A stretch of 64,000 nucleotides of DNA from Pseudomonas mosselii (GCF_005796105.1 NZ_VAUO01000001.1:620001-684000), one strand, 5' to 3'; counted from the stretch's first letter, positions 18,883 to 28,846 are shown. Notes: generated by a model from the letters alone, not told the origin. Numbers and translations: made by a program.

Positions 18883-19467
18883 ATGGCAGCGCTGGCGCTG
18901 ATGGATGTGCTAAGGATTGCGGCCGGCAGCGGTGTTGTCACCGCGCTCGTTACTGCAGGAATTACATGGGCCAAGAAAGATCGGCAAGAAAAGGCCCAAT
19001 GCCGCTTGGAGGCGGAAATCGATGCCATTCACCTCGTGACGAGACTCGATGCTTTAGCGATATGTTGCGCTAACAATTACTGGGCGTTTCATAGCTACTG
19101 GGATCAGGTGCGTGGCTCAGAGCATGAGAGGGATTTATGATGCGTGAAACCCACGCTAGAGCTTGAGCCCGAAAAGCTCTCAAAAATCGATCGCCATATC
19201 ACGTGCCGAATAGCCTGGCTGGAAAACAACATCGGACTGGGCTCGGATGGCATCCGAGCGCGGTGGGAAGCCTACTTGGACTCGGACGAAGCGTTGGAGG
19301 CTGATGCCGACCTAGTAGGTCACTTCGGACATGAGGCGCTGCTGATCTCCCGTTCCCTGCGCAAAATGTACAAGCTCAAGTTCCAAGGCATGCAATGGGG
19401 AATGCCTACCATCGAAAAACAGCTTGCCGAATGTTCAGAGAGGTCAAAGCTATTTTTCAAGGAGTAG
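18883..19467 (+). pseudogene. Membrane-anchored hypothetical gene split by an in-frame TGA
   Basis: From ATG 18883 (AGGGGC 8 nt upstream) the frame encodes one membrane helix (residues about 6-24, IAAGSGVVTALVTAG) and a basic/acidic helix. It stops at TGA 19138-19140, then continues in the same frame for 108 codons to 19467. The second half can begin only at GTG 19144, with no good ribosome-binding site. The simplest reading is a single gene of about 194 codons with a nonsense mutation. Two adjacent short genes are the alternative. I do not recognise a family. The 213 bp upstream hold no evident gene. Confidence 0.45.
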
Positions 19468-19565
19468 GGGTAGCTGGAGCTTGGAGCTAGCCCGGCACGA
19501 CGCATCTCGTTAAATTGTTTAGAATCGCTGTCTAGCCTGTCAATCATTACCTAAGGAAGAAATCT

Positions 19566-19940
19566 ATGTCGCGCCTGGCTGAATTCCGCAAGCTGGAACA
19601 GAATCTTGCCGCTCAACTGGCCGAGCTGGAAGCCTTGAAGGGGAGCGCCGAGCTCCAGAAAGAAATCCAATTTGAGAATAAATTGCGCGAGCTGCTCGCA
19701 ACTTATGGCTTCAGCCTGCGAGACATCATCAATATTCTCGACCCGGGCGCAGCATTGCGTGTACCTTCAGTCGCAGCACCCTTGAAAGCTAGCCGCAAAG
19801 CCCGTGATGTTAAGGTTTACCGCAACCCGAACAACGGCGAAATCATCGAAACCAAGGGTGGCAACCACAAACTGCTAAAGCAGTGGAAAGCTGAGTTTGG
19901 TGCTGACGTTGTCGAGTCCTGGGCATCTAAACAAGGCTGA
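19566..19940 (+). CDS. MvaT/MvaU-family H-NS-like xenogeneic silencer
   Basis: A 124-aa nucleoid protein. The N-terminal coiled coil (about 1-60, with EFRKLEQNLAAQLAELEALK and LRELLATYGFSLRDIINILD) drives oligomerisation. After a linker, the C-terminal DNA-binding part has the MvaT signature VYRNPNNGEIIETKGGNHK followed by LKQWKAEFGADVVESWA. Such proteins bind AT-rich DNA and silence acquired genes. It is intact and sits between the Wadjet and Shango regions, so it may be an island-encoded supplement to the host MvaT/MvaU. Two more relatives are at 49500 and 49879. Confidence 0.92.
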   Translation: MSRLAEFRKLEQNLAAQLAELEALKGSAELQKEIQFENKLRELLATYGFSLRDIINILDPGAALRVPSVAAPLKASRKARDVKVYRNPNNGEIIETKGGNHKLLKQWKAEFGADVVESWASKQG

Positions 19941-20164
19941 TCCAGGGTTACTGGCTTGCAGGGAGCTGCACATGGCTCAACCTGTCTAGAACGCTGGAAT
20001 TGCTCAAAAATTCCAATCCGGGGAGAGGGGTGCCGTTCTTCTCTCTTAGGATCGTTGCTGGCGCTTTATGCCTCGCGATGAAGTATTCGTTGCGGCCCAA
20101 TCACAGGCAATTCTGCTTCTTCGCCGAGCTCGACTTGAGTTGATTTGAGCGCTGCAGAGCATTG

Positions 20165-20578
20165 CTATTCAGGGAATGACAGCTCCGCCTGGCCAGAGAC
20201 TTGCGCGCTCCGCTCTGTGCTCGACTTCCTATAGGCTCGTAGCAGAGCGGGCATCGCAAGTGTTGCATTGCCCGGTAGCGCCAAGCGGCGTCGCTCTCCA
20301 TCCTGCAGTAGCTCCTGCAACTCATCACGGAGTTTCAGAACCAAATTCCCAACAGGTTCCCCGGCTCGCTCGCTCAGCGTCGAAGCAAGTAGAGTGAGGG
20401 GGCTTAGGTTCAGATGCTCACTGAGCTGGTCAAGTTTATCGAGTGAGATGCTCGACTTGCCTGATTCCAACTTTGACAAATAGGTGCGACTGGTGACTTC
20501 GCTCAGTTGCCTCTGGGTGAGGTTCCTTTTACTACGGATTCCACGCAGCACGTTTGCAAAGGATTCCTTGAGCGTCAT
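20165..20578 (-). CDS. XRE-family helix-turn-helix regulator (paralogue 1)
   Basis: A 137-aa DNA-binding protein. The HTH covers residues about 5-60: SFANVLRGIRSKRNLTQRQL, then SRTYLSKLESGKSSISLDKL. The C-terminal half is helical. Start ATG 20578 (MTLKES) is chosen because the paralogue at 40685-41095 begins identically (MTLKAS). Across the HTH the two agree at most positions, so they probably recognise similar operators. It lies just downstream of the integrase gene on the same strand, suggesting it controls integration or neighbouring island genes. Confidence 0.85.
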   Translation of the reverse strand: MTLKESFANVLRGIRSKRNLTQRQLSEVTSRTYLSKLESGKSSISLDKLDQLSEHLNLSPLTLLASTLSERAGEPVGNLVLKLRDELQELLQDGERRRLALPGNATLAMPALLRAYRKSSTERSAQVSGQAELSFPE

Positions 20579-20660
20579 AAGCCATCCCACTTCCAGGTTT
20601 TAACTTCTAAGGGTTGATTGAGGCGTCAGCATGCCGCTGGAGATGCTGTCAGTCTTGGGC

Positions 20661-21638
20661 TCACACTTCGAGCTTCCTGATTAGCCCGCCGAACTGCTGC
20701 GCTGGTTCCACATAGCGAAGAGCAGATTTCATGTCGCTCCAGCCGACGTATTCCATCAGCGTCTTGATATCCCAACCTGAACTTGATGCCCAAGTGGCGA
20801 ATCCGCGTCGTATAGAGTGTGCACTGTACATCTGAGACGGCAGGCCGCAGCGCTCCAGAATGTCTCGGAGCAGCGGAATCAAGCTATGCGCAGCAAGCGG
20901 GCGATCGCTGATGTTCCCCCAGCGATCGATTCCCCGGAATACACCGCCGCGGGTTAGACCGGCAGCCTCAATCCAGTTCAGGTATGCCTCCACCGGACAA
21001 AGCTTGCTAAGCGATGGAGTTCTGTACTCCCGCCCGACGTTCTGTCGGTCTCCCTTACTGGATCCCAGGTAGAACCGAATGCCTACATAGCGTTCGGCAT
21101 GCGTGTTCTCTATCGTCAGTCTGGACAACTCATCTCCGCGAAAGCCCCTCCAGAAGCCGATGGTAAGGATGGCAATGTCGCGGGTCGCTTTCAGCATGGT
21201 GGCCATGTTGCCGGCTGCTCTTGCCCGTGCAACCTCATCCTGAAGGTGAGCCACTGCCTTCTCGAGCTGTAGCAGAGGGAGGGGAGCTGCTTGTTTCTGC
21301 TGTACCGGGTGCAGTGCCCGGATGCCCTTCAGTAACTGCCTGACTTTGGGCGCCTTGGTGGGATCTGGGAATCCATTGCTTTGGTGCCAATTAGCGAGCG
21401 CAGCCAGGCGCTGCCTGAGCGTGCTAATTGCCAATTGGTCAGCGTACTCGGCGATGTATCGCACCACTGACTCGGTGGTGGTGGGCAGGAAGCCGCCCCA
21501 GGTCACTTCGAAATGGGAGAGGGCGGCTGCATAGCTCTTCGACGTGTTCTGCCGGACGCTCGCCTCTAGGTACTTATCTGCCTTGCTGACCTCTTCAACC
21601 ACGCGACTTCCCCGCATCGAGCCTTCGATGGCTCTCAT
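20661..21638 (-). CDS. Tyrosine recombinase / integrase
   Basis: A 325-aa site-specific recombinase. An N-terminal SAM-like DNA-binding region (about 20-110) precedes the catalytic domain. The first Arg lies in WRGFRGDELSRL (about 160-172), HSIRR gives His 274 and Arg 277, the fifth position is Trp 300 in YVGWSD, and the nucleophile is Tyr 309 in ALRYVEP. All catalytic residues are present. It is divergent from a KfrA-like gene (168 bp apart), a recurring pairing in Pseudomonas islands as far as I recall. Its att sites were not found; no tRNA gene lies in the window. Confidence 0.9.
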   Translation of the reverse strand: MRAIEGSMRGSRVVEEVSKADKYLEASVRQNTSKSYAAALSHFEVTWGGFLPTTTESVVRYIAEYADQLAISTLRQRLAALANWHQSNGFPDPTKAPKVRQLLKGIRALHPVQQKQAAPLPLLQLEKAVAHLQDEVARARAAGNMATMLKATRDIAILTIGFWRGFRGDELSRLTIENTHAERYVGIRFYLGSSKGDRQNVGREYRTPSLSKLCPVEAYLNWIEAAGLTRGGVFRGIDRWGNISDRPLAAHSLIPLLRDILERCGLPSQMYSAHSIRRGFATWASSSGWDIKTLMEYVGWSDMKSALRYVEPAQQFGGLIRKLEV

Positions 21639-21806
21639 CCGCCACCCGTACCGCTTTTCAGGCCATTTTACCCCTCATCTGCGCCATGACAAGCGATAAT
21701 GCTCGATTATGTCTTATCAAATATAAGTCTTTTTCAGCTATTGATCGTGATAATGTGTCACGTAATTACATGAAACGTAAACCAGTACGAAATCGTAGGA
21801 GCTGAA

Positions 21807-22778
21807 ATGGCTAGAGGCGGCATTAACCTGGCACTGGTGCGCAAAGCTCGCGAGGCGCTACTGTCCAGGGGGCAGAACCCTAGCATTGACGCGATCCGCA
21901 TTGAGCTCGGAAATACAGGCTCAAAGACTACAATTCAGCGCTATTTGAAGGAGATTGAGTCACACGATCCTCGCCCTTCGGCTTCGCCATCGCGCTTGAG
22001 TGATGAGCTCACCGAGCTTGTGGGTAAGATGCTTGAGCGACTTCTGGTGGAAGGGAATGAAGCTTTGGCGAACGAGCGAGCAGCGTTTGAGCTAGAACGA
22101 AAGGCCATGAAAGCCGAGAGCAGTACACTTCAGGGACACCTGGAACAGGCACAGCGGGAGATCACCAAGCTGCAGTCAGCACTGCAGACTCAGGATGAGG
22201 AGCTCAAGACTGTTCAATCCAGTCTGCAAACCGAGATCACCCGTAACGCCCGGATCAGCCAGAGCTGCAGCGACCTTGAGGTTCGACTCCAAGAGAAGGA
22301 CACCCAGATCCAATCTCTGGAGGAGAAGCACACGCACGCCCGAGAAGCCCTTGAGCACTACCGTGTAGCGGTTAAGGAGCAGCGTGATCAGGATCTGAGC
22401 CGTCACGAGTCTCAGATTTACCAGATGAAGCAAGAGGTGGCCGTCCTTCAGCAGACGCTGATGGTTAAGCAAGAAGATGCCACCCGAATGATCCGCGACA
22501 ACGAACGCTTGATCGCCGAAAACCGCCAGCACGCCAAGGAAGCGAACCAGCATCGTGATGCTATCGAACTTCTAAGGGGCGACCTGGGCATCGCTAACGC
22601 AGCCACCGCGCGCGCGGAAGGCGCTAAAGAGCTGCTCTCTCAGCAACTGAAAGCCAAGGCTAAGGAGGCTGTTGACGCTCAGTCCGAGGCCGCCGCAGGG
22701 AAGCTGCGTGAGGCTGAGTTGACCCAGCAGCTTGCCAGTGCACAAGCCGACCTCGAAAGGATGGGCGACAGATCCTAG
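21807..22778 (+). CDS. KfrA-like DNA-binding coiled-coil protein
   Basis: A 323-aa protein with an N-terminal KfrA_N-type DNA-binding domain (about 1-60, ALLSRGQNPSIDAIRIELG then GSKTTIQRYLKEIE) and a long coiled coil from about 70 to the end, rich in Glu/Gln/Lys heptads. KfrA proteins on plasmids bind their own promoter and aid segregation; on islands they accompany integrases. AGGAG lies 7 nt before the ATG. Its stop overlaps the stop of the convergent sngC by 4 nt. AT-rich repeats in the 168-bp divergent region (TGTCACGTAATTACATGA at about 21753) are candidate operators. Confidence 0.85.
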   Translation: MARGGINLALVRKAREALLSRGQNPSIDAIRIELGNTGSKTTIQRYLKEIESHDPRPSASPSRLSDELTELVGKMLERLLVEGNEALANERAAFELERKAMKAESSTLQGHLEQAQREITKLQSALQTQDEELKTVQSSLQTEITRNARISQSCSDLEVRLQEKDTQIQSLEEKHTHAREALEHYRVAVKEQRDQDLSRHESQIYQMKQEVAVLQQTLMVKQEDATRMIRDNERLIAENRQHAKEANQHRDAIELLRGDLGIANAATARAEGAKELLSQQLKAKAKEAVDAQSEAAAGKLREAELTQQLASAQADLERMGDRS

Positions 22779-25048
22779 GGGAGGAGGCTAAGGGCATTCT
22801 CCTCGCTCTGCGCGTCCTCGCTAAGAAGCCGCGCTGTGAAGACTGCAGCCTGGAGATCAAGATGGCTCGAGGCAAACGACTTCATCAGGAGCGAGCGGGG
22901 AAGGGCCCAATCCCATTTTTCTCGGATCATGTTTTCGACGTTTTCTAAGATGGACTCTACATCTGAGATGTCCATCTGGCCGACGACGCGCAAAGCTCGC
23001 AACGTGTCCTCCTCACCGAAAGCAACCTCCAGGAAGAGTCCATTGTTTTCGCACTGAATGCCCACATGCCTGAGTAATAAGGCCAGTGCATCGTTGGTGT
23101 AATCCCCTCGCCAGGTCGCCACGTGGCTTACGCTAGCAGAGCCAACAATCGCCGTGCTATCCAGCCCTAGGGCACGGAAGTTACCCCGAGCCTCCTCCAG
23201 GAGGGCTTGAGCGTGTTTGTCCAAGAAGGGACAGGGGGTGGTTTCCATCAGCACATTTCGCATTTCAAGCCTGACGCGATCATCCAACTGCGCGCTTAGC
23301 CCATCAAACTGAGGGGGCTCGCCGCCCCGCGCCGGCGTGACCACGATAACCTTCGCCTCAAGGTCGACATCCTGAACCTGCCAGCGTTTGCCGCCAAAAA
23401 TGATGCGTTGCCCCTTGGTCAGGGGTTTGCTGACGGGCAGCGAGCCAAGTGGTTTGCCATCCCGGAGCAAACGAAACTCTTCATCGCTCGTGAAGGCGGT
23501 GTAGAACTCATAGTGGTTGATCAAACGCTCCCCGAGTTCGCCTGGCAGCAGAAGTCCTGAGCTGTCCTGGACGATCAACTCCTTCTCACCCATACCTTTG
23601 AGCAAAGATAGGAAATCAGGCTTGGTGACGCTGGCAAAACTGCCGCTTGCTATGAGATTTCTCCATAATTGCGCCGCCGAGGCACCGCCGAGCTGAGCAA
23701 TCGACGACAAGCACTGCTGCACCAATGTCGAGGCGTGTAAGCCTCCAGACCGAGGCGGTTCAAACCATCCACTGATCAGCAAGCGGATCATGGCGACCGT
23801 TTGGACAAGGCCCTCACGTAACTGATCGGAGAGATCAGACTGATCCGTTAAAGGGCGCTCTCGGCAGTACGCTCTGAGCATGGCAGGCTCACCGGGCCGA
23901 CGACCTGAGCGGCCAAGCCGTTGCCTGAGACTCGCAACAGAGGGTGGGGAGCCGATCTGTGCGACCGTCCTTATGTTACCGATGTCGATACCCAGCTCAA
24001 GGGTGGTAGTGCATACGGCAGAAGCTGGAGGATCTCCCGCTTTCAACGCCCGTTCGGCATCCTGGCGCAGTTCCTTGGACAAGCTACCGTGGTGCGGCCA
24101 GAACTCGTTTGGCACTCCATCGTTCTCGCACAGTGAACGCAGACGGTCGGCAAACCATTCAACCTCCTGGCGCCTGTTGGGGAAGATCAGGTTGTTATGC
24201 CCCCTGAGTACCTTATACAAGTGACCTGCGATAGCCACTTTGGTACCTGAGGTGTCTTCCTTCTCGGCGCTTTCATCTATTGATGCATTTGCGGGGTGTT
24301 CCGCCACCAGTTGCTGCATGGGCTGTTCAATGTACCCACGTACCTGCACCTGGAGTTCCTGGCCAGAGGATTTCGACTCGATGACGGTAATGTCATCGGG
24401 GCGAACTGGCCTCAGGAATTTTCGGGCCAGCGACATCTCCCCAAGCGTCGCCGAAAGCCCTACACGAGGCAGGGCCCTACCTACGACAATCTCAACCCGT
24501 TGCATGAGCGATTGCAGCTGCTTACCGCGCTCACTGCCAATGAAGGCATGGAGCTCATCGACCACGATGTAGCGCAGGTTCTGAAAAGCTCCAGGCAAAC
24601 TGGAGCCTCTGTTCACGAACAGCGCCTCGAGCGACTCTGGAGTGATCAGCAAGATGCCTTCGGGCGATTTCAGGAATCGTTGTTTCTTGCTTGCTGCCAC
24701 ATCACCATGCCAAGCAACGACGGGCAGCTCAAGCCGCTCGCACAGCCGGCTGAGTCTGTCCCACTGGTCGTTGATCAGGGCCTTGAGCGGGCTGATATAC
24801 AGCACCGCGCCGGCGGGTTCGCTATCGTTGAGCAGGTTGGTCAGGATGGGGAGGAATGCAGCCTCTGTTTTACCTGCCGCGGTAGACGCTGCAATGATCA
24901 CGTCGCGATCAGCGCCCACCAAGGCCGGTACCACCCACTCTTGGGCATCACGTAACGACGTCCATCCCTGTGACCAGATCCATTGCTGAACCTCGGGGTG
25001 CAGACGCTCAAAAGAAGAAGAGTCAGAGCTTGAAGGTGGCGAGCTCAT
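22775..25048 (-). CDS. sngC: Shango SngC: Lhr-like DEAD/DEAH-box helicase
   Basis: A 757-aa superfamily 2 helicase. Motif I is STAAGKT (residues 55-61), motif II is VVDELHAF, motif III SATLGE, and motif VI QRLGRSGRRPGEP, followed by an Lhr/BrxHI-type C-terminal extension. It is the third gene of the TerB / ATPase / helicase trio known as Shango. Its start overlaps sngB by 26 nt. All core motifs are intact, so it should be active. BrxHI of BREX is a relative, but no BREX pglX, brxC or pglZ genes are nearby. Confidence 0.87.
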   Translation of the reverse strand: MSSPPSSSDSSSFERLHPEVQQWIWSQGWTSLRDAQEWVVPALVGADRDVIIAASTAAGKTEAAFLPILTNLLNDSEPAGAVLYISPLKALINDQWDRLSRLCERLELPVVAWHGDVAASKKQRFLKSPEGILLITPESLEALFVNRGSSLPGAFQNLRYIVVDELHAFIGSERGKQLQSLMQRVEIVVGRALPRVGLSATLGEMSLARKFLRPVRPDDITVIESKSSGQELQVQVRGYIEQPMQQLVAEHPANASIDESAEKEDTSGTKVAIAGHLYKVLRGHNNLIFPNRRQEVEWFADRLRSLCENDGVPNEFWPHHGSLSKELRQDAERALKAGDPPASAVCTTTLELGIDIGNIRTVAQIGSPPSVASLRQRLGRSGRRPGEPAMLRAYCRERPLTDQSDLSDQLREGLVQTVAMIRLLISGWFEPPRSGGLHASTLVQQCLSSIAQLGGASAAQLWRNLIASGSFASVTKPDFLSLLKGMGEKELIVQDSSGLLLPGELGERLINHYEFYTAFTSDEEFRLLRDGKPLGSLPVSKPLTKGQRIIFGGKRWQVQDVDLEAKVIVVTPARGGEPPQFDGLSAQLDDRVRLEMRNVLMETTPCPFLDKHAQALLEEARGNFRALGLDSTAIVGSASVSHVATWRGDYTNDALALLLRHVGIQCENNGLFLEVAFGEEDTLRALRVVGQMDISDVESILENVENMIREKWDWALPRSLLMKSFASSHLDLQAAVFTARLLSEDAQSEENALSLLP

Positions 25049-26318
25049 CGTCGGCCTCTACTTCAAGATCCTGTTGCCCAGCCTCATCCTTGGCCAGCTC
25101 CACGGCACCCAGCAAAGTTCGCCAATCCGCCTCAGGGTTTTGCTCGATCACCGCGAGCAGGTTGATGAAAGCTGTAATGGTCGTGCGTGGCGTCCGGAAA
25201 TACGCCTCGCCCAAGCGCTGGTTGCAGTGCGCCATGAAAGCGGGGATTGCTTCGTCCGGCAGCAAGAACTTCTCAGGTTCGCCGAAGGCGTAGACGTTAC
25301 GCAGCTTCTGTAGCAGCACATAGAAGTCTTCTGGGGTCAGGCTGCTGAGTCGAATGACCGGCCCAGAAAGGTCGACCAGCCCAGACTTCGCAAAGCTGTT
25401 TTCCGCGAGGCGCGACTGCAGGGCAGGGTAGCTGTAGAGCCCGCGACGAGTGTCCATCAGAAACTCTGGTGTGCCGCCCAGGACAAAGCCCAGACCTTCA
25501 GCGGAGCCCTGCAGAGAATCGTTGAGGATGCGCAGAATCTGTTCGTAGTTGGCGTTACGGGCCTGGGTGTTTGCCAGCTTGTACAGGTTGACCAATTCAT
25601 CCAGGCAGACCATCAAGCCGCCGAAGCCGGCCAGGCGCACAAACCTGGACAGCAATTTCAACTGATCGTAGACGGAGGCATCGTCGACGATCGTACGCAC
25701 ACCGAGCGCAGCCCGGGCATCGGTCTTGGTGGAGAATTCGCCGCGCAGCCAACGGATGGCATCAGCTTTGAGCTGCTCATTGCCTTCCTCGAAACCGCGG
25801 CAATAGGCAGCAATGACGTCGGCAAAGTCATAGCCGTTGACCATCTCGGTGAGCTCCGCCAGGTACTCACGAATGACCACCTCGCTCTCAACACCTTTGG
25901 CCTTGGCTTCCGTTTTAGCCTGTGAGATGAATTTCTCAACGATACCCTGGAGCGCGCCGCCATCGGGCTTGGTACGCGTGGCCATGTTCTTGGCCAGTTC
26001 GGAGTAAAGGGAGCGCGCCTGACCACCCGAAGCATGAAGACGACGGTCAGGATTCAAATCGGCGTGCATGGTGACGAGCTTGCGCTCCATGGCGATGCCG
26101 CGCACCAGGTTGAGAAAAAAGGTTTTACCTGCACCGTATTCGCCGACAACGACCCGAAATGCCGAGCCGCCATCCGCGAGACGATCCACATCCTTGAGCA
26201 GGGAATCGAGCTCGCCTGCTCGACCTACCTGGATCAGATGCTGCCCTACACGGGGCACAACGCCCGCACGCAGCGATTGAATGACCGCATCGCGATCCTT
26301 GGCTCGTATCTTACTCAT
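25023..26318 (-). CDS. sngB: Shango SngB: BrxD-like P-loop ATPase
   Basis: A 431-aa ATPase of the BREX ATP-binding (DUF2791/BrxD) type. Walker A is GEYGAGKT (59-66), Walker B GLMVCLDELVNL (about 231-242), and a sensor-like GGTPEFLMDTRRGLYSYPAL follows. The start overlaps sngA by 4 nt (ATGA). In BrxD-BrxHI pairs this protein loads the helicase on DNA; by analogy it should partner SngC. Gene order and overlap support one operon read from about 28.74 kb. Confidence 0.88.
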   Translation of the reverse strand: MSKIRAKDRDAVIQSLRAGVVPRVGQHLIQVGRAGELDSLLKDVDRLADGGSAFRVVVGEYGAGKTFFLNLVRGIAMERKLVTMHADLNPDRRLHASGGQARSLYSELAKNMATRTKPDGGALQGIVEKFISQAKTEAKAKGVESEVVIREYLAELTEMVNGYDFADVIAAYCRGFEEGNEQLKADAIRWLRGEFSTKTDARAALGVRTIVDDASVYDQLKLLSRFVRLAGFGGLMVCLDELVNLYKLANTQARNANYEQILRILNDSLQGSAEGLGFVLGGTPEFLMDTRRGLYSYPALQSRLAENSFAKSGLVDLSGPVIRLSSLTPEDFYVLLQKLRNVYAFGEPEKFLLPDEAIPAFMAHCNQRLGEAYFRTPRTTITAFINLLAVIEQNPEADWRTLLGAVELAKDEAGQQDLEVEADDELATFKL

Positions 26319-28741
26319 AGTGCTAATTCATCCAGAATTTCGGGGTTGATTTCGATGGGGTCGTCGCCTTCAGTCACGGGCATGTCGAACAGCTCAAACG
26401 CTGTGTCGTTGATCCTTTCCAGAGCGCCATCCAACATCAGTTCCATATCACTGGCTGCGTCTTCCAGCTCAGCGCGGCTCCATTCAGTCCTAGAAACCAA
26501 CAGACGAAGGAACGCGGAATGCTCGACGTCCAAACCATGTACGGTAGCAAGCTGTTCGGCGGTACTGCCTTCCTGTTCTTGGGGGGCTTCTTGTACCGAG
26601 GCATTAGGTGTTTCAGTAGGCGATTCTTCATTGAAGACGCTGGCCAGAAGCGCCGACACCTCTGCTGTTTCTTGTTGCAGACGAGCGACCTTGTCCATGT
26701 CCAAGGCAAAGCCTGAACCACTGCTTTCTGAAGACGGTGCCATACTGGTCGGCGCGCCAGTCGCAGTCATTGCCTCCACGACCTGGGAAGGGCGAACGGC
26801 TGCACTATGGAGGTCGCTGTAGACGAACTGCGGATCGAGAGCGAGCGATTTGTACACGCGCTCAAGCAGCTTCACTTCCTGCGGTGTCACCTCACCATCG
26901 GCTTGCGCTAGGTGGGCCAGGAAACTGGCAATTTTTCGTTTGGCCTCAAGGGGCAGCGGCTCAAGTTTCTTCTTGAGGCTTGCCAGCGTGGGCGGCTGCT
27001 TCAATTGAATCTGGAGATGCGCCTTCAAGCGTTTGCGATGCGCGACGCAGAGGTGATCCCATGAGTCAATGTGGCCTGACAGCAGATTCACCTCCTCAAG
27101 CGAGGTATCACCGTCTGCCGCAGCGACTGCACTGGCCAGATCTAAGGTCACAGCTGCAGCGCTGTAAGCATCGGTAGAGCGAAGAGTGCCTTCGTCAGAG
27201 TCCGCGGCGAAAAGCGCGATGGCGTCTTCTGCTTTGGGCGTACGGCTGCCAGAAAGAACATCGGGCTCCAGTCCAATTCGCTTGCTTTCCAAGGCCCGGG
27301 CGAGTGCGACGACTTTGTCGCGGGAGAGCGCGCCGGCTGATTTGAACCGGCCGGCCAGTTCACCGAAACTCATGCAGATGGTTTCGCCCCCGACGCGCTG
27401 CTCCAACTGCTCGAGTTCTGCTTTTGCTTCAGCAGGCCAGAGTTCTGTTGGCAACTGCAGGATAGCTTCCAGGCTATTTTCCGCGTCCGGATTGCGCCCC
27501 AGATACCGACTGAATGCGTCGAGCACAGCGGTGCATTCCTCGACAATGACCTGCAGCTTGTTGCGCGTTCCTGAGGTTGCCGCAACATCGGGAAGGTCAC
27601 CTACGGCCACTGCCGGAATGTTCAATCCGGCGGAAGCAGGGCGATAGGCAATTTTCAGCTTGGTCTTGTTCTGAGGAAGCACGATACCGTTGGGGTAGCG
27701 CTTCGCAAATTCGTTTTTGAAGAGCGCTGCAAATTGCTCCGGGCACCTGGTCACGGGTGTACGCCTGGAAATGTTCGGTTCTGCAAGTGCCCAGGCCAAT
27801 GCCCAGCTCGGGTTAAGTGGATACTTGTCCACGGCCATCTGGCCCAGCGCAACGCGCAGGGACATGGGCAGCTCATACCCATCTGCGGCGCTGGCAGCGG
27901 GCTCGCTTATGTAGCTCTGAGGCTGAACAGCGCCCGCGTCGATATGGGCGAGGAAGCGGGTAGCGTAGCCGCGGAAAGAATTGTTGTCGCCATAGAGACC
28001 AAGCAAGCGCTCGACCTCGGCCTTGATGGCTGGGATTTCTGCCTTGGCCTGAGGGTCAGTTGGTGCATCGATCAGTGCGCGGCGTTCAAGCCCGTAGAAA
28101 AACAGAAATACATAACCTGCATCGGCAGGCTGGCGGCGACCGCCTGCCAACCACTGTAGATACGCTCGCCGCGCCTCGGGCGTGATGCTCCTGTAGCTTG
28201 GCCAGTACGGCATCTGTCGCTCGGTGAGGTTCATCGGTGAGCGCGCGACACGAAGCGTGGCATCGATCAGGGACGGTTCAGATTGGCCGAATTGTGTCGC
28301 TCGCTCGGTGATGTAGAGCATTCCGCCTGGGATGGCCAACCCAGCCACGTTGATGGACTCATTTTCAGCCAGCCAACGAACCCCCATGGGCTTGGCACTT
28401 GGCTTTGGGATGGTGCAACTCTGACTGTCGCTGGACGAACCGACCTGGACGGTATGGAAGTCCCGCTCGCGGGTACTGGTATTGGTGCTGAACTGGACGG
28501 TGACAGTGGGGGAAGTTGCTTGTCGAGACGCGGCAGCGATCTCGGCAACAATGTCATCTTCAGGAACATAACGCTTTGCCCGGGAGGCACGTCTGACGGC
28601 CCATACCAATACGCCTATGCCCAAGACGACCCCAATGGCAATCCACACCTGTTTAGGGATCTGTGCCAAGAGGGCAATCACAATAAACAGGGCGTACAGA
28701 GCGATCGGCCCGCCGCCGCTCCCTTTGCGCTTCCGTGGCAT
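26315..28741 (-). CDS. sngA: Shango SngA: membrane-anchored TerB-domain protein
   Basis: An 808-aa protein. Two short hydrophobic stretches near the N-terminus (about 12-26 and 31-48) should anchor it in the inner membrane. A TerB_N-like region follows (about 95-310, with WLAGGRRQPADAGYVFLFFY). A TerB-like helical domain spans about 535-650 (AAADGDTSLEEV and LAQADGEVTPQEVKLLERVY repeat the acidic calcium-binding-like motif), and the C-terminal 130 residues fit TerB_C. TerB domains may sense metal or membrane stress. It is the first gene of the Shango operon and is divergent from the broken TOPRIM gene at 28847. Confidence 0.87.
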   Translation of the reverse strand: MPRKRKGSGGGPIALYALFIVIALLAQIPKQVWIAIGVVLGIGVLVWAVRRASRAKRYVPEDDIVAEIAAASRQATSPTVTVQFSTNTSTRERDFHTVQVGSSSDSQSCTIPKPSAKPMGVRWLAENESINVAGLAIPGGMLYITERATQFGQSEPSLIDATLRVARSPMNLTERQMPYWPSYRSITPEARRAYLQWLAGGRRQPADAGYVFLFFYGLERRALIDAPTDPQAKAEIPAIKAEVERLLGLYGDNNSFRGYATRFLAHIDAGAVQPQSYISEPAASAADGYELPMSLRVALGQMAVDKYPLNPSWALAWALAEPNISRRTPVTRCPEQFAALFKNEFAKRYPNGIVLPQNKTKLKIAYRPASAGLNIPAVAVGDLPDVAATSGTRNKLQVIVEECTAVLDAFSRYLGRNPDAENSLEAILQLPTELWPAEAKAELEQLEQRVGGETICMSFGELAGRFKSAGALSRDKVVALARALESKRIGLEPDVLSGSRTPKAEDAIALFAADSDEGTLRSTDAYSAAAVTLDLASAVAAADGDTSLEEVNLLSGHIDSWDHLCVAHRKRLKAHLQIQLKQPPTLASLKKKLEPLPLEAKRKIASFLAHLAQADGEVTPQEVKLLERVYKSLALDPQFVYSDLHSAAVRPSQVVEAMTATGAPTSMAPSSESSGSGFALDMDKVARLQQETAEVSALLASVFNEESPTETPNASVQEAPQEQEGSTAEQLATVHGLDVEHSAFLRLLVSRTEWSRAELEDAASDMELMLDGALERINDTAFELFDMPVTEGDDPIEINPEILDELAL

Positions 28742-28846
28742 ATGTGTGTTCCGTATAGTTGGTAATGGCCAAGTGACATTCTTGCGGATTTTCCATGGCC
28801 GGCCAAGCCGTCTGAGCGAAGGATGTCAACTTAGCGACGAACGCCT

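Noticed and set aside
22775..26318. BREX system, because BrxD-like and BrxHI-like genes are adjacent.
   Set aside because: No pglX, pglZ, brxC or brxA genes are present; the TerB partner makes Shango the better fit.
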